The notes under the pieces were generated by a model. That model had not been told where the DNA came from. It worked only from the letters and a program-made list of their open reading frames with translations, and ran no database searches. Positions 30,184 to 39,668 of a stretch of 45,426 nucleotides of DNA are shown here, in pieces. How positions within the stretch are numbered: position 1 is the first letter of the stretch; each line of letters opens with the position of its first letter. The DNA comes from a virus, in the IMG/VR virus record IMGVR_UViG_3300048837_000843, positions 1 through 45,426 of that record; one strand, written 5' to 3'. A program made the translations under genes and the position numbers.

Positions 30184-30419
30184 AAGATGAAGATAACCGT
30201 TTTAACCCTTATCAATTCGTAGGAACGTGCATGAGTCATTTCGGTATGACTTATAATTACTGCAGAAATAAAATTTCCTTCCAAAACCTGATAATGCTTA
30301 GTGCCAGTGTTCCTAGATTCGAGAGTAAATTAAAAAAGGATCAGGATGGTGGAAAGGTAGAAAAAAAGCAACCTCATTTATTCAATATACTTAGTGGCAT
30401 GATGCCAGACGAAAGCTAG
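30099..30419 (+). CDS. Tail assembly chaperone, frameshift extension (T domain of gpGT-like)
   Basis: In the -1 frame the sequence is open from 30099, directly after a TGA at 30096-30098, to the stop at 30417-30419. A fused product would continue after KTDFF with TLYPNCKATKPDDDDENREG, an acidic linker, then FNPYQFVGTCMSHFGMTYNY and NKISFQNLIMLSASVPRFES. The extension starts exactly at the slippery site and has no start of its own before 30231, as expected for gpGT-type products that bridge the chaperone to the tube protein. An internal start at 30231 is the alternative. Confidence 0.75.
   Translation, partial: FFFTLYPNCKATKPDDDDENREGDENELEDEDNRFNPYQFVGTCMSHFGMTYNYCRNKISFQNLIMLSASVPRFESKLKKDQDGGKVEKKQPHLFNILSGMMPDES
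30102..30108 (+). promoter_or_regulatory. -1 ribosomal frameshift site T TTT TTA
   Basis: The heptamer obeys X XXY YYZ in the zero frame (codons TTT TTA). It sits in a T9 run at the 3' end of the gpG-like gene; a hungry downstream structure is not obvious. Confidence 0.75.
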
Positions 30420-30619
30420 TTAAGTCTAGTCATTTCTGGAAGGAAAATCATAATAAAGTCATTGAGTTCATACTTATGATCAAATACTTTTAAGTACTCT
30501 TGATCGGCCTCAAAGTTAAATTCTAAATGCTTGTTTCGGAGGTAGATTGTATTTCCAACTCTTTTGTAATATTCAAAAGGAAATGTCAAATAGTCCTCGA
30601 ATGGTGGAATGTGTGTCAT
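30416..30619 (-). CDS. Possible minus-strand gene, 67 aa
   Basis: The only plausible minus-strand gene of the window. It fills the 30420-30619 gap, where the + strand has no frame, and its stop shares CTAG with the stop of the chaperone extension. The protein MTHIPPFEDYLTFPFEYYKR has a balanced composition with strand-like segments (NTIYLRNKHLEFNFEAD). No family recognised, and no promoter is clear on that strand. It may be real or a chance frame in an untranslated region. Confidence 0.42.
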   Translation of the reverse strand: MTHIPPFEDYLTFPFEYYKRVGNTIYLRNKHLEFNFEADQEYLKVFDHKYELNDFIMIFLPEMTRLN

Positions 30620-30630
30620 AATTTCATCAG

Positions 30631-30644
30631 TTTACTACTATAAA
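30631..30644 (+). promoter_or_regulatory. TTTACTACTATAAA motif, copy 2
   Basis: Identical to 22114-22127 and 38775-38788. It lies 67 bases before the tape measure ATG. Confidence 0.55.
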
Positions 30645-30661
30645 CTTTGGGATTTAAGTTA

Positions 30662-30695
30662 CTAAAAGCGTACTGACTAAACAAAGTACTTTTAG
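30662..30695 (+). repeat. Hairpin in the tape measure leader
   Basis: CTAAAAG(CG)TACT at 30662-30674 pairs with AGTACTTTTAG at 30685-30695, eleven pairs with a two-base bulge. CTAAAACATTTTAG (30696-30709) then forms a second small palindrome ending two bases before the ATG. No T tract follows, so control of translation is more likely than termination. Confidence 0.6.
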
Positions 30696-30711
30696 CTAAA
30701 ACATTTTAGAT

Positions 30712-33700
30712 ATGCCAGTTAGAGGTGAAAATTCGCTATTCTTTGCGACAGGGTTGGACAATTCTGGATTAGAGCAAGGTAAATTTGATGCAATAAATAT
30801 CATTAGTAGTTTAGGTAGTGCTATCAGCAAAATAAATCCATTTGCCGGTTTAGCAGTTGGTGCAGCAGCAGCATTTGCAGCAATATCCAATGAAGCATTC
30901 CAATTTGCCAAGATCTATGAACAGGCCATGTTGGAGGTAAGGACAATATCAAAAGCCGCTAATGCTGATTTTAAAGGCATAGGAAGTGACATTTTCCAAT
31001 TATCACAACAAACCCTTGATGATCCTGTAAAACTTGCCAAGGCTTACTATCAAGTGGTATCTGCAGGATATGATGGTGCAGAAGGATTGCGAGTTTTGGA
31101 GACAGCGAGTAAAGCAGCCGTTGCAGGTGTTACCGATACATTAACCGCAGCCGATGGTTTGACAACTATCATGAACGCATTTGGTGAATCTGCAGAAAAT
31201 GTAGATCAGATTGCAGATGCCATGTTCAAGACGGTAGAGTTAGGTAAAACTAATTTTGCTCAATTATCTTCTTCCATGTCACAGGCGGCACCTTTGGCGG
31301 CTTCATTGGGAGTTTCTTATAATGAGATATTGGCAGCCGTTGCTTCATTGACGAAACAAGGTGTACCAACAGCACAGGCATTTACCCAAATAAGAGCCGC
31401 ATTGATCGGGGTTAATAAGGAACTTGGTGATGGTTGGAGTAAAGCCTATACTTTTCAGGATGCCATGCAAGAAGTATCAGAACGGACAAATGGATCTGTG
31501 CAAAAACTACAGGAAGCCACAGGAACAATTGAAGCCGTTGGTGCAATATTGGCTACTACAGGAAAGAACGCAAAAGGAGCAGCAGAAGATCTTAGAGATA
31601 TTGAATCAGCAGCAGGGAGCGCCAGAAAAGCATTTAGTGTAATGGCATCAGGGCAGATCAATCAAATTGAGATCCTAAGAAACAGAGTTAGGGCATTGAC
31701 AGAATCTATTGGAAATGAGTTGCTTGATGTGGCAAATAAGGCTGCGGGATTTATTGTTGACTTGACAGATCCCAGTAATTTTGCAGCAGATCTATACCAG
31801 AAGGAAAGGGTGGAACTACAGCAATTAAGGGATGAACTTGAAAGGGGTGGTGTTGCCCAAGAAAGAAAAATAGAGATCATTGACATATTAAAAGACAAGT
31901 ACCCCTCATTTTTGGAAAACATCAAAAACGAAGGTGTTTATACTGGTGAAATTGAAAGTGCTTTAATCGGTGTTAATGAACAGCTTTTAAAGAGGATAAC
32001 CCTTGAGTATAACAAAGAAGCAGTTGCAAAGAAAGGACTGGAATATTCTGAAAAATTAAGAGAGTTCCAAAGTCAGGAAAAAGTAGTTCAAGAAGAAATT
32101 AACAAGTTGTATCGTGAGAACGAATTTGTAAGAGCTACCATTGATAAAAATTCAGGCAGATCATTTAACGACCAAGTGACTGAAATTGAAAAGTTGGGAT
32201 CTTCAAAAACTAGAGTTCTGGTTAGTCAATATGCTATTTTAAGAGATCTCGGAAAAGACCAGTTGAAAGCACAAAGAGAGTTGAACGCATTACTTGGAGA
32301 AGAAAGCCAAGCCAGGGCAGAGATAATTGAATTTAAACCCACTGCAGTAACTGATACAGAAGGAGCCGACCTTGGAAACGATCTTTCAGAATATGAAAAG
32401 TATTTGGCTGAAAAACAAAAAGCATACAAGGCTTATGAAAATGAGATTGTCCAATTAGGAAAAGACAGGGCTTTGGAGATAAATAAACAATTGTTATCAG
32501 AAGGTGAAGATTATTATACTTTCCTACAGAATCAATTGGAACTGTACAAAAACAGTATTTCCGAGCAAAAAGCAATTGCAGAAGCAGCAGAGAAAGCCGG
32601 AATAAGTGGTTTCACCAGAGACAATGACGTACAGAAAATTGAGGTTGAAATACAACCACTGGTTCAGAATATTAAAGTAGACAGGACTTCTATAAATGCC
32701 ATTGAAAAAGAATTGTCAGCACTTGATAAAAAGTGGAGGGCAGCAATTGATCAAGCTGAAAGGGATAAACTGAAAACGATAATAGATGCCAAGAAAAAAG
32801 AGTTGGATCTAGCTAAGGATAATATTGAAACAGAAATTAGCTTGTATGAAGGAGTTAATATTTCTCTACAATCTTTCACTAATCAGCAATTAAATGGTTA
32901 TATCGATTACTGGAATAAAAAACTAAAACAGGCAGAAAAAGGAAGTGATCAAGAGTTAGAGATCATTTCCAGGATAAACCAAGGTGAAAGGCAGAAATGG
33001 CAAAACAACATTGAAGTAATTAAAACTAGCTTGAATGAAGTTGCTACTGTATTTGAAGATGCCGGCGACACAATTACTTCTGATTTGATAAAGGCTTTTA
33101 AGGGTGTTGTATCTCAATTGGATAATTTATTTACGGCATTGGATAAAAACGCTAGTCCTACAGAAAAAATATCTGCAGGTGTTTCTAGTGCCATTACCTT
33201 AATTGGCCTAGTGGTCAATGCATCAGATAAAAGGAAAAAGGCCGAGGAAGAATATTACCTTTCAGTTATCGGGTACCAAAAGCAGTACAACCAATTACTG
33301 AATGATCAAATTTTAGCAAGGGAGTCTATAAATAGAAACATATTCACCACTGATTATATTAATGAGTTGCAGGCAGCTATGGAAGCATTGACCGATGCAG
33401 GTGTTAATTATTCTGAAAGTATTGATCAACTTGTGGAAGGACAGGCTAAGCTAGGACAAAAAAATGCTATTGATTGGGGTGCAATAGGAACAGGTGCAGG
33501 AGCAGGAGCCGCATTAGGCGCAACTGTTGGAGGTTTTGTAGGTGCTGCGATTGGTGCTGTTGTTGGTGGTTTAGTTGGGTTGTTTGGTGGCAAAAAGAAA
33601 AAGGATCTATTTGGAGAATTATTAGCTGAATATCCTGATCTAGTACAAAGATCTGCAGATGGTCAAGAAAAGTTTAATAAGGAATTGGCCCAAACCCTTA

Positions 33701-34374
33701 TCGATCAAGATTTGGTAAACAAAAAAACGAAGCTACTTATTGAAGATACCATTAAGTGGACGGATCAAATGGAAGAAGCAAGAAAGCAGATCGAAGATGT
33801 ATTGGACACTTTAGCCGGAGGTCTTGGAAATAGTTTGAGGGATAATTTGGTAACTACCTTTGAGCAGGGTGGAAATGCTGCAGAAGCCATGGGTCAAACA
33901 ATTTCGGAAGTTTTAGAAAACATCTTAGAGCAACTTATTTTTGATGAAATATTTTCCGAGCAGTTTAAGAAATTGCAAGAAGAAATGAAACGATCTTACG
34001 ATCTTGGAGGTGATGGAAATTGGGTAGATGATTTTGCAAGATTCTTTGAACAGAGTAAAACTTTGACAGATGATTTTAATAAAGCATTATTGGAAGCGCA
34101 AAGCGCCAGTGAAGATTTTGGGTTTGATATTTTCCAACCAGACAAATTAGATAGGCAAGGTTTAACTGGTGAGATCTCTACTATTACAGAAGATACGGCA
34201 AATGTATTGGCAGGGGCAGTCAATGGAATCAGAGTAGATGTTTCTATTGGTTTGGCTGCAGCAAGGGAGAGCAATTTGTATCTTTCAATGATTTCTGTAA
34301 ATACTGGTCAGATAATAGATCAAATAGGTGTTACAAATCAGCGATTGTTGAACATTGAAAAAAGTTTATCATAA
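30712..34374 (+). CDS. Tail tape measure protein
   Basis: A 1220-residue protein, the longest of the tail module. The N-terminal third has the TP901-type tape measure region (AYEQAM-like FAKIYEQAMLEVRTISKAAN near 64-83, then QLSQQTLDDPVKLAKAYYQV and an Ala/Thr-rich stretch to about 330). Coiled coil spans about 420-780. A Gly/Ala-rich membrane-insertable segment lies near 922-960 (GAGAGAALGATVGGFVGAAI). It sets tail length; at about 0.15 nm per residue the tail would be near 180 nm. Overlaps the next gene by one base. Confidence 0.93.
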   Translation: MPVRGENSLFFATGLDNSGLEQGKFDAINIISSLGSAISKINPFAGLAVGAAAAFAAISNEAFQFAKIYEQAMLEVRTISKAANADFKGIGSDIFQLSQQTLDDPVKLAKAYYQVVSAGYDGAEGLRVLETASKAAVAGVTDTLTAADGLTTIMNAFGESAENVDQIADAMFKTVELGKTNFAQLSSSMSQAAPLAASLGVSYNEILAAVASLTKQGVPTAQAFTQIRAALIGVNKELGDGWSKAYTFQDAMQEVSERTNGSVQKLQEATGTIEAVGAILATTGKNAKGAAEDLRDIESAAGSARKAFSVMASGQINQIEILRNRVRALTESIGNELLDVANKAAGFIVDLTDPSNFAADLYQKERVELQQLRDELERGGVAQERKIEIIDILKDKYPSFLENIKNEGVYTGEIESALIGVNEQLLKRITLEYNKEAVAKKGLEYSEKLREFQSQEKVVQEEINKLYRENEFVRATIDKNSGRSFNDQVTEIEKLGSSKTRVLVSQYAILRDLGKDQLKAQRELNALLGEESQARAEIIEFKPTAVTDTEGADLGNDLSEYEKYLAEKQKAYKAYENEIVQLGKDRALEINKQLLSEGEDYYTFLQNQLELYKNSISEQKAIAEAAEKAGISGFTRDNDVQKIEVEIQPLVQNIKVDRTSINAIEKELSALDKKWRAAIDQAERDKLKTIIDAKKKELDLAKDNIETEISLYEGVNISLQSFTNQQLNGYIDYWNKKLKQAEKGSDQELEIISRINQGERQKWQNNIEVIKTSLNEVATVFEDAGDTITSDLIKAFKGVVSQLDNLFTALDKNASPTEKISAGVSSAITLIGLVVNASDKRKKAEEEYYLSVIGYQKQYNQLLNDQILARESINRNIFTTDYINELQAAMEALTDAGVNYSESIDQLVEGQAKLGQKNAIDWGAIGTGAGAGAALGATVGGFVGAAIGAVVGGLVGLFGGKKKKDLFGELLAEYPDLVQRSADGQEKFNKELAQTLIDQDLVNKKTKLLIEDTIKWTDQMEEARKQIEDVLDTLAGGLGNSLRDNLVTTFEQGGNAAEAMGQTISEVLENILEQLIFDEIFSEQFKKLQEEMKRSYDLGGDGNWVDDFARFFEQSKTLTDDFNKALLEAQSASEDFGFDIFQPDKLDRQGLTGEISTITEDTANVLAGAVNGIRVDVSIGLAAARESNLYLSMISVNTGQIIDQIGVTNQRLLNIEKSLS

Positions 34375-35165
34375 TGAAAATTGGAGGTACAGATACAAAA
34401 CATTGGGGCTTAATTCCTTTAAAGACTACAGGGGCATTGGATATGCCTGGGCGATTAGATGAATACGCTTATGATTGGGGGGATACAATTCAGCCTATAT
34501 TCTCACAAATGGCATGGCAGGGAAGAAATATAGATGTTGAGTTTCTTTATGATCCAAGAGTACAAGATGGTACATTTGATGATGATTTAAATCCTTTTGA
34601 CAATTTTGTACAATTATATAAAAACACAGCAAATCCAACTACTTTAGAGTTAACTGAAAGATCAGGTAGTTTAGGGATATACAATGTAGTTGTTGACAGG
34701 ATTTATGATCACAGAAGATTTAAGGCTAATGACACTGTAAAAATCAGGTTTTATGAAAGAATTCCGGTATTCAATGGAGTTTTGCCAACAAAGATCACTC
34801 CTGCACCAGATATTAGTTTGGATGGTTATAAGTTTTCTTCCTTTGGCATTGTAATAAGCAAGATACATGATTTATCTACTGTCTCAGAAGCAAAAGCGAG
34901 TTCTATAACACAATATAACCTAGCGCAAAAGAAAAGCGCTTACAGGGGCTTAAATTCATTCAAGTTGGAATGTTACTGTATAGCATCATCATCACAGGAT
35001 CTTTTGATAAAGATGGAATCGTTTAAAAAACTTATGGCATCTGCAAAGCCATTGACTTTTAAATACAAAACCTACTTGTTTTCTACATTTTTTGCAGTGG
35101 GGTTCAAGGTGGAAAAAAGAGGTAAAAGATTAGCAAAATTTGATTTAAATCTATTCAGAGTATGA
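34374..35165 (+). CDS. Distal tail protein (Dit-like)
   Basis: A 263-residue protein directly after the tape measure. MKIGGTDTKHWGLIPLKTTGAL and RNIDVEFLYDPRV fit the N-terminal belt domain of distal tail proteins of Bacteroidota phages. The C-terminal part (KSAYRGLNSFKLECYC to the end) is a galectin-like beta domain candidate. It would form the hub between tube and tip. The ATGA overlap couples it to the tip protein. Confidence 0.72.
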   Translation: MKIGGTDTKHWGLIPLKTTGALDMPGRLDEYAYDWGDTIQPIFSQMAWQGRNIDVEFLYDPRVQDGTFDDDLNPFDNFVQLYKNTANPTTLELTERSGSLGIYNVVVDRIYDHRRFKANDTVKIRFYERIPVFNGVLPTKITPAPDISLDGYKFSSFGIVISKIHDLSTVSEAKASSITQYNLAQKKSAYRGLNSFKLECYCIASSSQDLLIKMESFKKLMASAKPLTFKYKTYLFSTFFAVGFKVEKRGKRLAKFDLNLFRV

Positions 35166-38100
35166 TAATTTACAGAGGTATAATAAATGTGGTAGATGCA
35201 CCTATTGATGATAATAGTATTTTAAAACATACTTTAATGGGTGAACACGTGATTAACATGACTTTTAGTTTGGAAACTTTTGTTGATGTTAGGATCGGTG
35301 ATTTCATAAATTGGAGGGGCCGAAAATACAAGGCTATAAAACAGCCGGTAATTAAAAAATCAAAATCCAATTCTTTCCTGTACAATGTAGACTTTTATGC
35401 GCCACAGTATAATTATGATCAGGCATTATTTCTTCTGGATGGTATCAATGATTTTTATTTATCAGGAACAGTTGAAACTTTTGTTTTCCTGATCAGAGAC
35501 AACATGAATAGAGCAGGTGGAACAGGTGTTTATGGTGTAGGAACATACCCGACTACAAGTTTTAAAAACATACAGTTTAATCAAGATACTTGTCTAAGTT
35601 CACTGCAGAAGATTTGTGTAGAATTTGGTCTGGAATATAAATTTGCCGACAACGGTCTTTCATTTAATGTAGCTGAAAGTGTTGGTGTTGCTACTGCATT
35701 GAGTTTTCAATTTAAAAATGGTTTACGTGATATTGAAAGAAAAGAGTTAAACGATGGTCAGTTTATGACTCGATTGTACCCTTATGGATCTGAAAGAAAT
35801 ATCATTTATGGTGATTATGGATCAAGGCGGTTGCAATTAACGTCCGGAACAAAATACATTGAAAACAATATTTCAACATTTGGTGTCATTGAGAAGTCGG
35901 TAATATTTGAAGATATTTACCCAAGAAGATTAGCTAATGTTCAAGACATTGATTTGTTAGATCCAACAAAATTCAAAGATTATTCAATTGATTTTGATTT
36001 AAACGATCAATTATCAAGTAGTATTGCAAAAGTGACTTTTAATTCTGGATTATTGGCAGGATATGAGTTCGAAGTTGAAAAGTATAACCATACCACAAAA
36101 GAGTTTACTTTAATTGCAATTACTACTGATCAGGATGAAACTTTGCCAAATGCAATATCAAAACCACAAGTAGGTGATCAATACGTTATACATGATATTG
36201 TAATGCCTGAAAGCTATATAACTGCAGCAGAAACAGAATTGTTGAGCAGGGCCAATGAATATTTGGCAAAGTATAGCGTTCCAAATGTTATATATGAAAT
36301 AAAACCAGATCATGTTTGGTTTAGATCCAACGTGGTTACATTGAATGTAGGCGATATTATTCAAATTGTTGATACTGACTTTGGAATTACTATATCTACA
36401 AAAGTTGTTGAAATTCAGCAAAGTTTGGCAGATCAATATAAATACGTGATCAAGGTTGGAAACAATTCGTTTGTTACTCTACTAAACAGGGTGCAAATAG
36501 GAATTGAGGTTAATAATGAAAATATTGTAAAAGAAAGAATTGATCGAACTGCCGAGCGAATAAGAATCGCTCAAAAAGTAAAGGATCTAAACACAGTTAC
36601 CAAAGATATTTTTGATGTAGATGGATATTTCAACAATGAGAAAATCAAACCTTTATCAATTGAGACGGCTGCATTAAGCGTAGGTGCAAAGCCGTTAAAC
36701 ATGAACATTGTTGGTTTAGAGTTAGATCCTAATAGGTACGGCATAAAAAACAAAATATATAATACTTCATGTACTTTGGTTCATTTCACGATTGAGCCAA
36801 TAGTAAAAGAATTTGCAATACCTTCAAATACGGTAGATCTTATCAATGATCATGCATACTATATTTATGCTGTTTGTAATCCAACAACAAATCAAGGAAT
36901 AATCGAGTATTCGTTAGAGCAAAAGAAAATTGATCATAGTGCAGGTTTATATACTTTTTTACTTGGTTTCCTTCATGCAGGAATTTTAACTAATGGAGCA
37001 ATCAGAAGAAATATTTCGCTTACTTACGGGCAAACTTTTATAAATGGAAAGTTCATCACTACAGGAAAGATCCAAAGTTTAAATGGATATAATTATCTTG
37101 ATCTTGATAATGGCAGTTTATTACTTAGTGATGGTGGATTTAACGGGATGGATTGGAATGTGACAAATCCAAATACATTAACTATAAAAGGGGCGTTATT
37201 TCAGAATAAATTTGGTGGCGAGGGTTCTTTGCCTTTATGGAGGGGTGACTATAATAATACCACTATTTACGCCAAAGATGATGCGGTTTATTATTCTGGA
37301 AGCACTTATATTGCGATAGGAACCTTGTTTTCCGGTGCACCACCTACAGATATAACGAAGTGGAAAATAATGGCAGCAAAAGGATTGGACGGTGAAGGAA
37401 CCACAACTTATACTTGGATCAAATATGCCGATACTGCAGGAGGTTCTGGTTTAAGTAACGATCCAACTGGAAAAACATATATTGGTCTTGCCTATAACAA
37501 ACCTACTACAACAGAAAGTACAAATCCTGCAGATTATTCTTGGTCTCTAATAAAAGGAGTAGATGGCGTAGATGGTTTGCAGGGATATACTTGGATCAAA
37601 TATTCTAATAACGCAGATGGAACTGGCTTATATGATATTCCTAATGCATTTACTGAATACATAGGAATTGCAGTTAACAAATTTGATGCATCTGAAAGTA
37701 CTAATAAAGCTGATTATGTGTGGTCAAAGTTTAGAGGTGATGATGGTGTACCTGGCACTGATGGTTCAGATGGCCCAGGACTTGTTTATCGAGGAGTTTT
37801 CTATAATGGAATGACACTTTACAATAATTCCGTAAGACGTGATGTAGTAAAATCAGGAAGCACATACTACATTTATAATTTTACTGATGCCTTGGTTCAA
37901 TCTTCATTTGTTGTTGGTAGGTTTCAGAATTTCGGTGCTCAATTTGAAAGTGTCGCCACAAATCTACTTTTAGCAGAATCAGCAAACATTGCGGACTTCA
38001 TTATTAACGGTGGAAAAATATCTAGTCAGACAGTAGTAGGATCAGATCCAAGGTTACAGTTTAACGGAAATACAGGGGTAATTACCCTTAAAAGTAATAA

Positions 38101-38767
38101 GACAATTTACAATGAACTTGATACCGCATCTGTAGTAGTGCAAACGATCAAAATAGATAGTTCTACAGGGCAAATAATTTCTACTCATTCTGGAAATGCA
38201 TCACAAGAGTCAGCCACCTCAATATTAGATACTGATGGTTTGAACTTAAATTTTGCAGGAAATTCAATTAACGGATCTACTGCAGGTGAAGGTGCTTTTA
38301 CTAAGAAGATGGGTATTAAAGCAGATGTTCGTGCTAAACTTAGGGTTTATGGTGGAGGTAGCAATACTTCGGTAATTGGAGTTTATGGAAAAGCAACCAA
38401 TAATTATGCTACTGTAAACGAAAGAGCACCTACATTTGGTGGTTGGTTTGAAAGAATAATGTGTAGGGGTCTTTATACTTCTGTAAGAGCAATAACAAGT
38501 GGAGTAACATTAAATTCTACTGATTGTTATGTTTATGCCTCTGGTATAAATTACACTACATATTTACCTAGTGAAATAAACAACCTTGATGGAAGGATGA
38601 TTTTGTTTCAAGCAAAGGGTACAAAGACTATTGCAGGATCAGATGGTAATACAATTGAGTTTTCTCATTCTGCAGGATCTTATGGTTCAGTTTCAATAAC
38701 TGATACATTGTGTATGCTTGTAAAAGTAGGTGGAATTTGGAGAGCTACTAGGATCGGACAGCAGTAG
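35162..38767 (+). CDS. Large tail-tip / receptor-interacting protein with two internal repeats
   Basis: A 1201-residue protein. The N-terminal 450 residues (starting MIIYRGIINVVDAPIDDNSI, with INWRGRKYKAIKQPVIKKSK) resemble the hub/endopeptidase-type tail protein of Bacteroidota siphoviruses. Two repeats of about 58 residues lie near 750-858: YTWIKYADTAGGSGLS...ADYSWSLIKGVDG and YTWIKYSNNADGTGLY...ADYVWSKFRGDDG, separated by short collagen-like GxDGxxG runs. The C-terminus after 1060 is beta-rich with a carbohydrate- or receptor-facing look. Contacts the host surface first, by position. Confidence 0.78.
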   Translation: MIIYRGIINVVDAPIDDNSILKHTLMGEHVINMTFSLETFVDVRIGDFINWRGRKYKAIKQPVIKKSKSNSFLYNVDFYAPQYNYDQALFLLDGINDFYLSGTVETFVFLIRDNMNRAGGTGVYGVGTYPTTSFKNIQFNQDTCLSSLQKICVEFGLEYKFADNGLSFNVAESVGVATALSFQFKNGLRDIERKELNDGQFMTRLYPYGSERNIIYGDYGSRRLQLTSGTKYIENNISTFGVIEKSVIFEDIYPRRLANVQDIDLLDPTKFKDYSIDFDLNDQLSSSIAKVTFNSGLLAGYEFEVEKYNHTTKEFTLIAITTDQDETLPNAISKPQVGDQYVIHDIVMPESYITAAETELLSRANEYLAKYSVPNVIYEIKPDHVWFRSNVVTLNVGDIIQIVDTDFGITISTKVVEIQQSLADQYKYVIKVGNNSFVTLLNRVQIGIEVNNENIVKERIDRTAERIRIAQKVKDLNTVTKDIFDVDGYFNNEKIKPLSIETAALSVGAKPLNMNIVGLELDPNRYGIKNKIYNTSCTLVHFTIEPIVKEFAIPSNTVDLINDHAYYIYAVCNPTTNQGIIEYSLEQKKIDHSAGLYTFLLGFLHAGILTNGAIRRNISLTYGQTFINGKFITTGKIQSLNGYNYLDLDNGSLLLSDGGFNGMDWNVTNPNTLTIKGALFQNKFGGEGSLPLWRGDYNNTTIYAKDDAVYYSGSTYIAIGTLFSGAPPTDITKWKIMAAKGLDGEGTTTYTWIKYADTAGGSGLSNDPTGKTYIGLAYNKPTTTESTNPADYSWSLIKGVDGVDGLQGYTWIKYSNNADGTGLYDIPNAFTEYIGIAVNKFDASESTNKADYVWSKFRGDDGVPGTDGSDGPGLVYRGVFYNGMTLYNNSVRRDVVKSGSTYYIYNFTDALVQSSFVVGRFQNFGAQFESVATNLLLAESANIADFIINGGKISSQTVVGSDPRLQFNGNTGVITLKSNKTIYNELDTASVVVQTIKIDSSTGQIISTHSGNASQESATSILDTDGLNLNFAGNSINGSTAGEGAFTKKMGIKADVRAKLRVYGGGSNTSVIGVYGKATNNYATVNERAPTFGGWFERIMCRGLYTSVRAITSGVTLNSTDCYVYASGINYTTYLPSEINNLDGRMILFQAKGTKTIAGSDGNTIEFSHSAGSYGSVSITDTLCMLVKVGGIWRATRIGQQ

Positions 38768-38774
38768 GAAAAAA

Positions 38775-38788
38775 TTTACTACTATAAA
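38775..38788 (+). promoter_or_regulatory. TTTACTACTATAAA motif, copy 3
   Basis: Identical to the copies at 22114 and 30631. It lies eight bases after the tail-tip stop and 64 bases before the ATG at 38852. Confidence 0.55.
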
Positions 38789-38851
38789 ACTGCCGATTAC
38801 GGATTAATAGTGTTTAGGATTATTATTGCCATTTTTGGTAAAACGTTTGAC

Positions 38852-39211
38852 ATGGCTGCAGTTTATAATTTTAATGATGTTATTCAGGGAACTACATTAG
38901 AGGCAAGAGTTTTTGCATTAAAAAGATATGTAAATGAAGAACTTGTGGATCTGACTTCATGCATTGTAAGGTTTCAAGTTTTCAGAAGTTCGACTTCAAA
39001 ATTCTACATTAATGAAGATTCTCAAACAGGAATAGTTACTATTAATGATGCCGGATTATGTTTGGTAGAGGTTGGTGAGATCAAAGAGATTGAATTAACT
39101 CCTGCAAAGTATTACTGGCATTTACTTGTAGAATATCCTGATGGTGATAAAAAGATTTTTATCGGTGGCAAATTTAACGTAGTAACAATAAAAGAATTTT
39201 CAGATGTCTAA
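38852..39211 (+). CDS. BppU-like baseplate/fibre protein, 119 aa (tentative)
   Basis: The frame opens at 38810, but MAAVYNFNDVIQGTTLEARV from the ATG at 38852 is a cleaner start. The beta-rich chain, with LTSCIVRFQVFRSS, TGIVTINDAG and YYWHLLVEYPDGDKKIFIGG, fits the N-terminal domain of BppU-type baseplate proteins that attach side fibres. Overlaps the next gene by eight bases. Confidence 0.6.
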   Translation: MAAVYNFNDVIQGTTLEARVFALKRYVNEELVDLTSCIVRFQVFRSSTSKFYINEDSQTGIVTINDAGLCLVEVGEIKEIELTPAKYYWHLLVEYPDGDKKIFIGGKFNVVTIKEFSDV

Positions 39212-39668
39212 AACAATAGTGACTGATAATGGTGATACCATTGAAGTAGAAATTTTTGAGTCGGGAGTAACCTTAAATGCAGGAACTGGTGGGGCTTTGT
39301 TGTCTGGAACTGGTGTTCCAAATCCGGCACTTGGAAGTAATACCGATTATTATATAGATAAAACTTCCAATATTCTTTATGGCCCAAAAACAGCAGGGGA
39401 GTGGGGAACTGGCATTTCATTAGTTGGCCCTTCTGGATTGGTAGGAACTAGGTTAGCCGTTATAGGTTTTCTTCAAGTATGGAAAGCTGATCTCGAAGGT
39501 GATTATGAAGCAGTAGAGATAAATGATATAATTGATGGTTTTGATGAAGGAAATAGCATGAGAAAAGTTACAGGGATCGTTAAAGATCTCCCATGGAACA
39601 CTTATGATGCAGCCACAGATAGTTACCCTAATATTAAAGCATATATTAACACAACGCACGGATCATGA
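39204..39668 (+). CDS. Tail fibre-like protein, 154 aa
   Basis: GTGVPNPALGSNTDYYIDKT, then NILYGPKTAGEWGTG and LVGPSGL is the short collagen-adjacent module seen in many phage fibres (G.P....G..GD.Y.D...LYGPK..G.WG). The second half is alpha/beta and unassigned. ATGA-coupled to the next gene. Confidence 0.68.
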   Translation: MSKTIVTDNGDTIEVEIFESGVTLNAGTGGALLSGTGVPNPALGSNTDYYIDKTSNILYGPKTAGEWGTGISLVGPSGLVGTRLAVIGFLQVWKADLEGDYEAVEINDIIDGFDEGNSMRKVTGIVKDLPWNTYDAATDSYPNIKAYINTTHGS

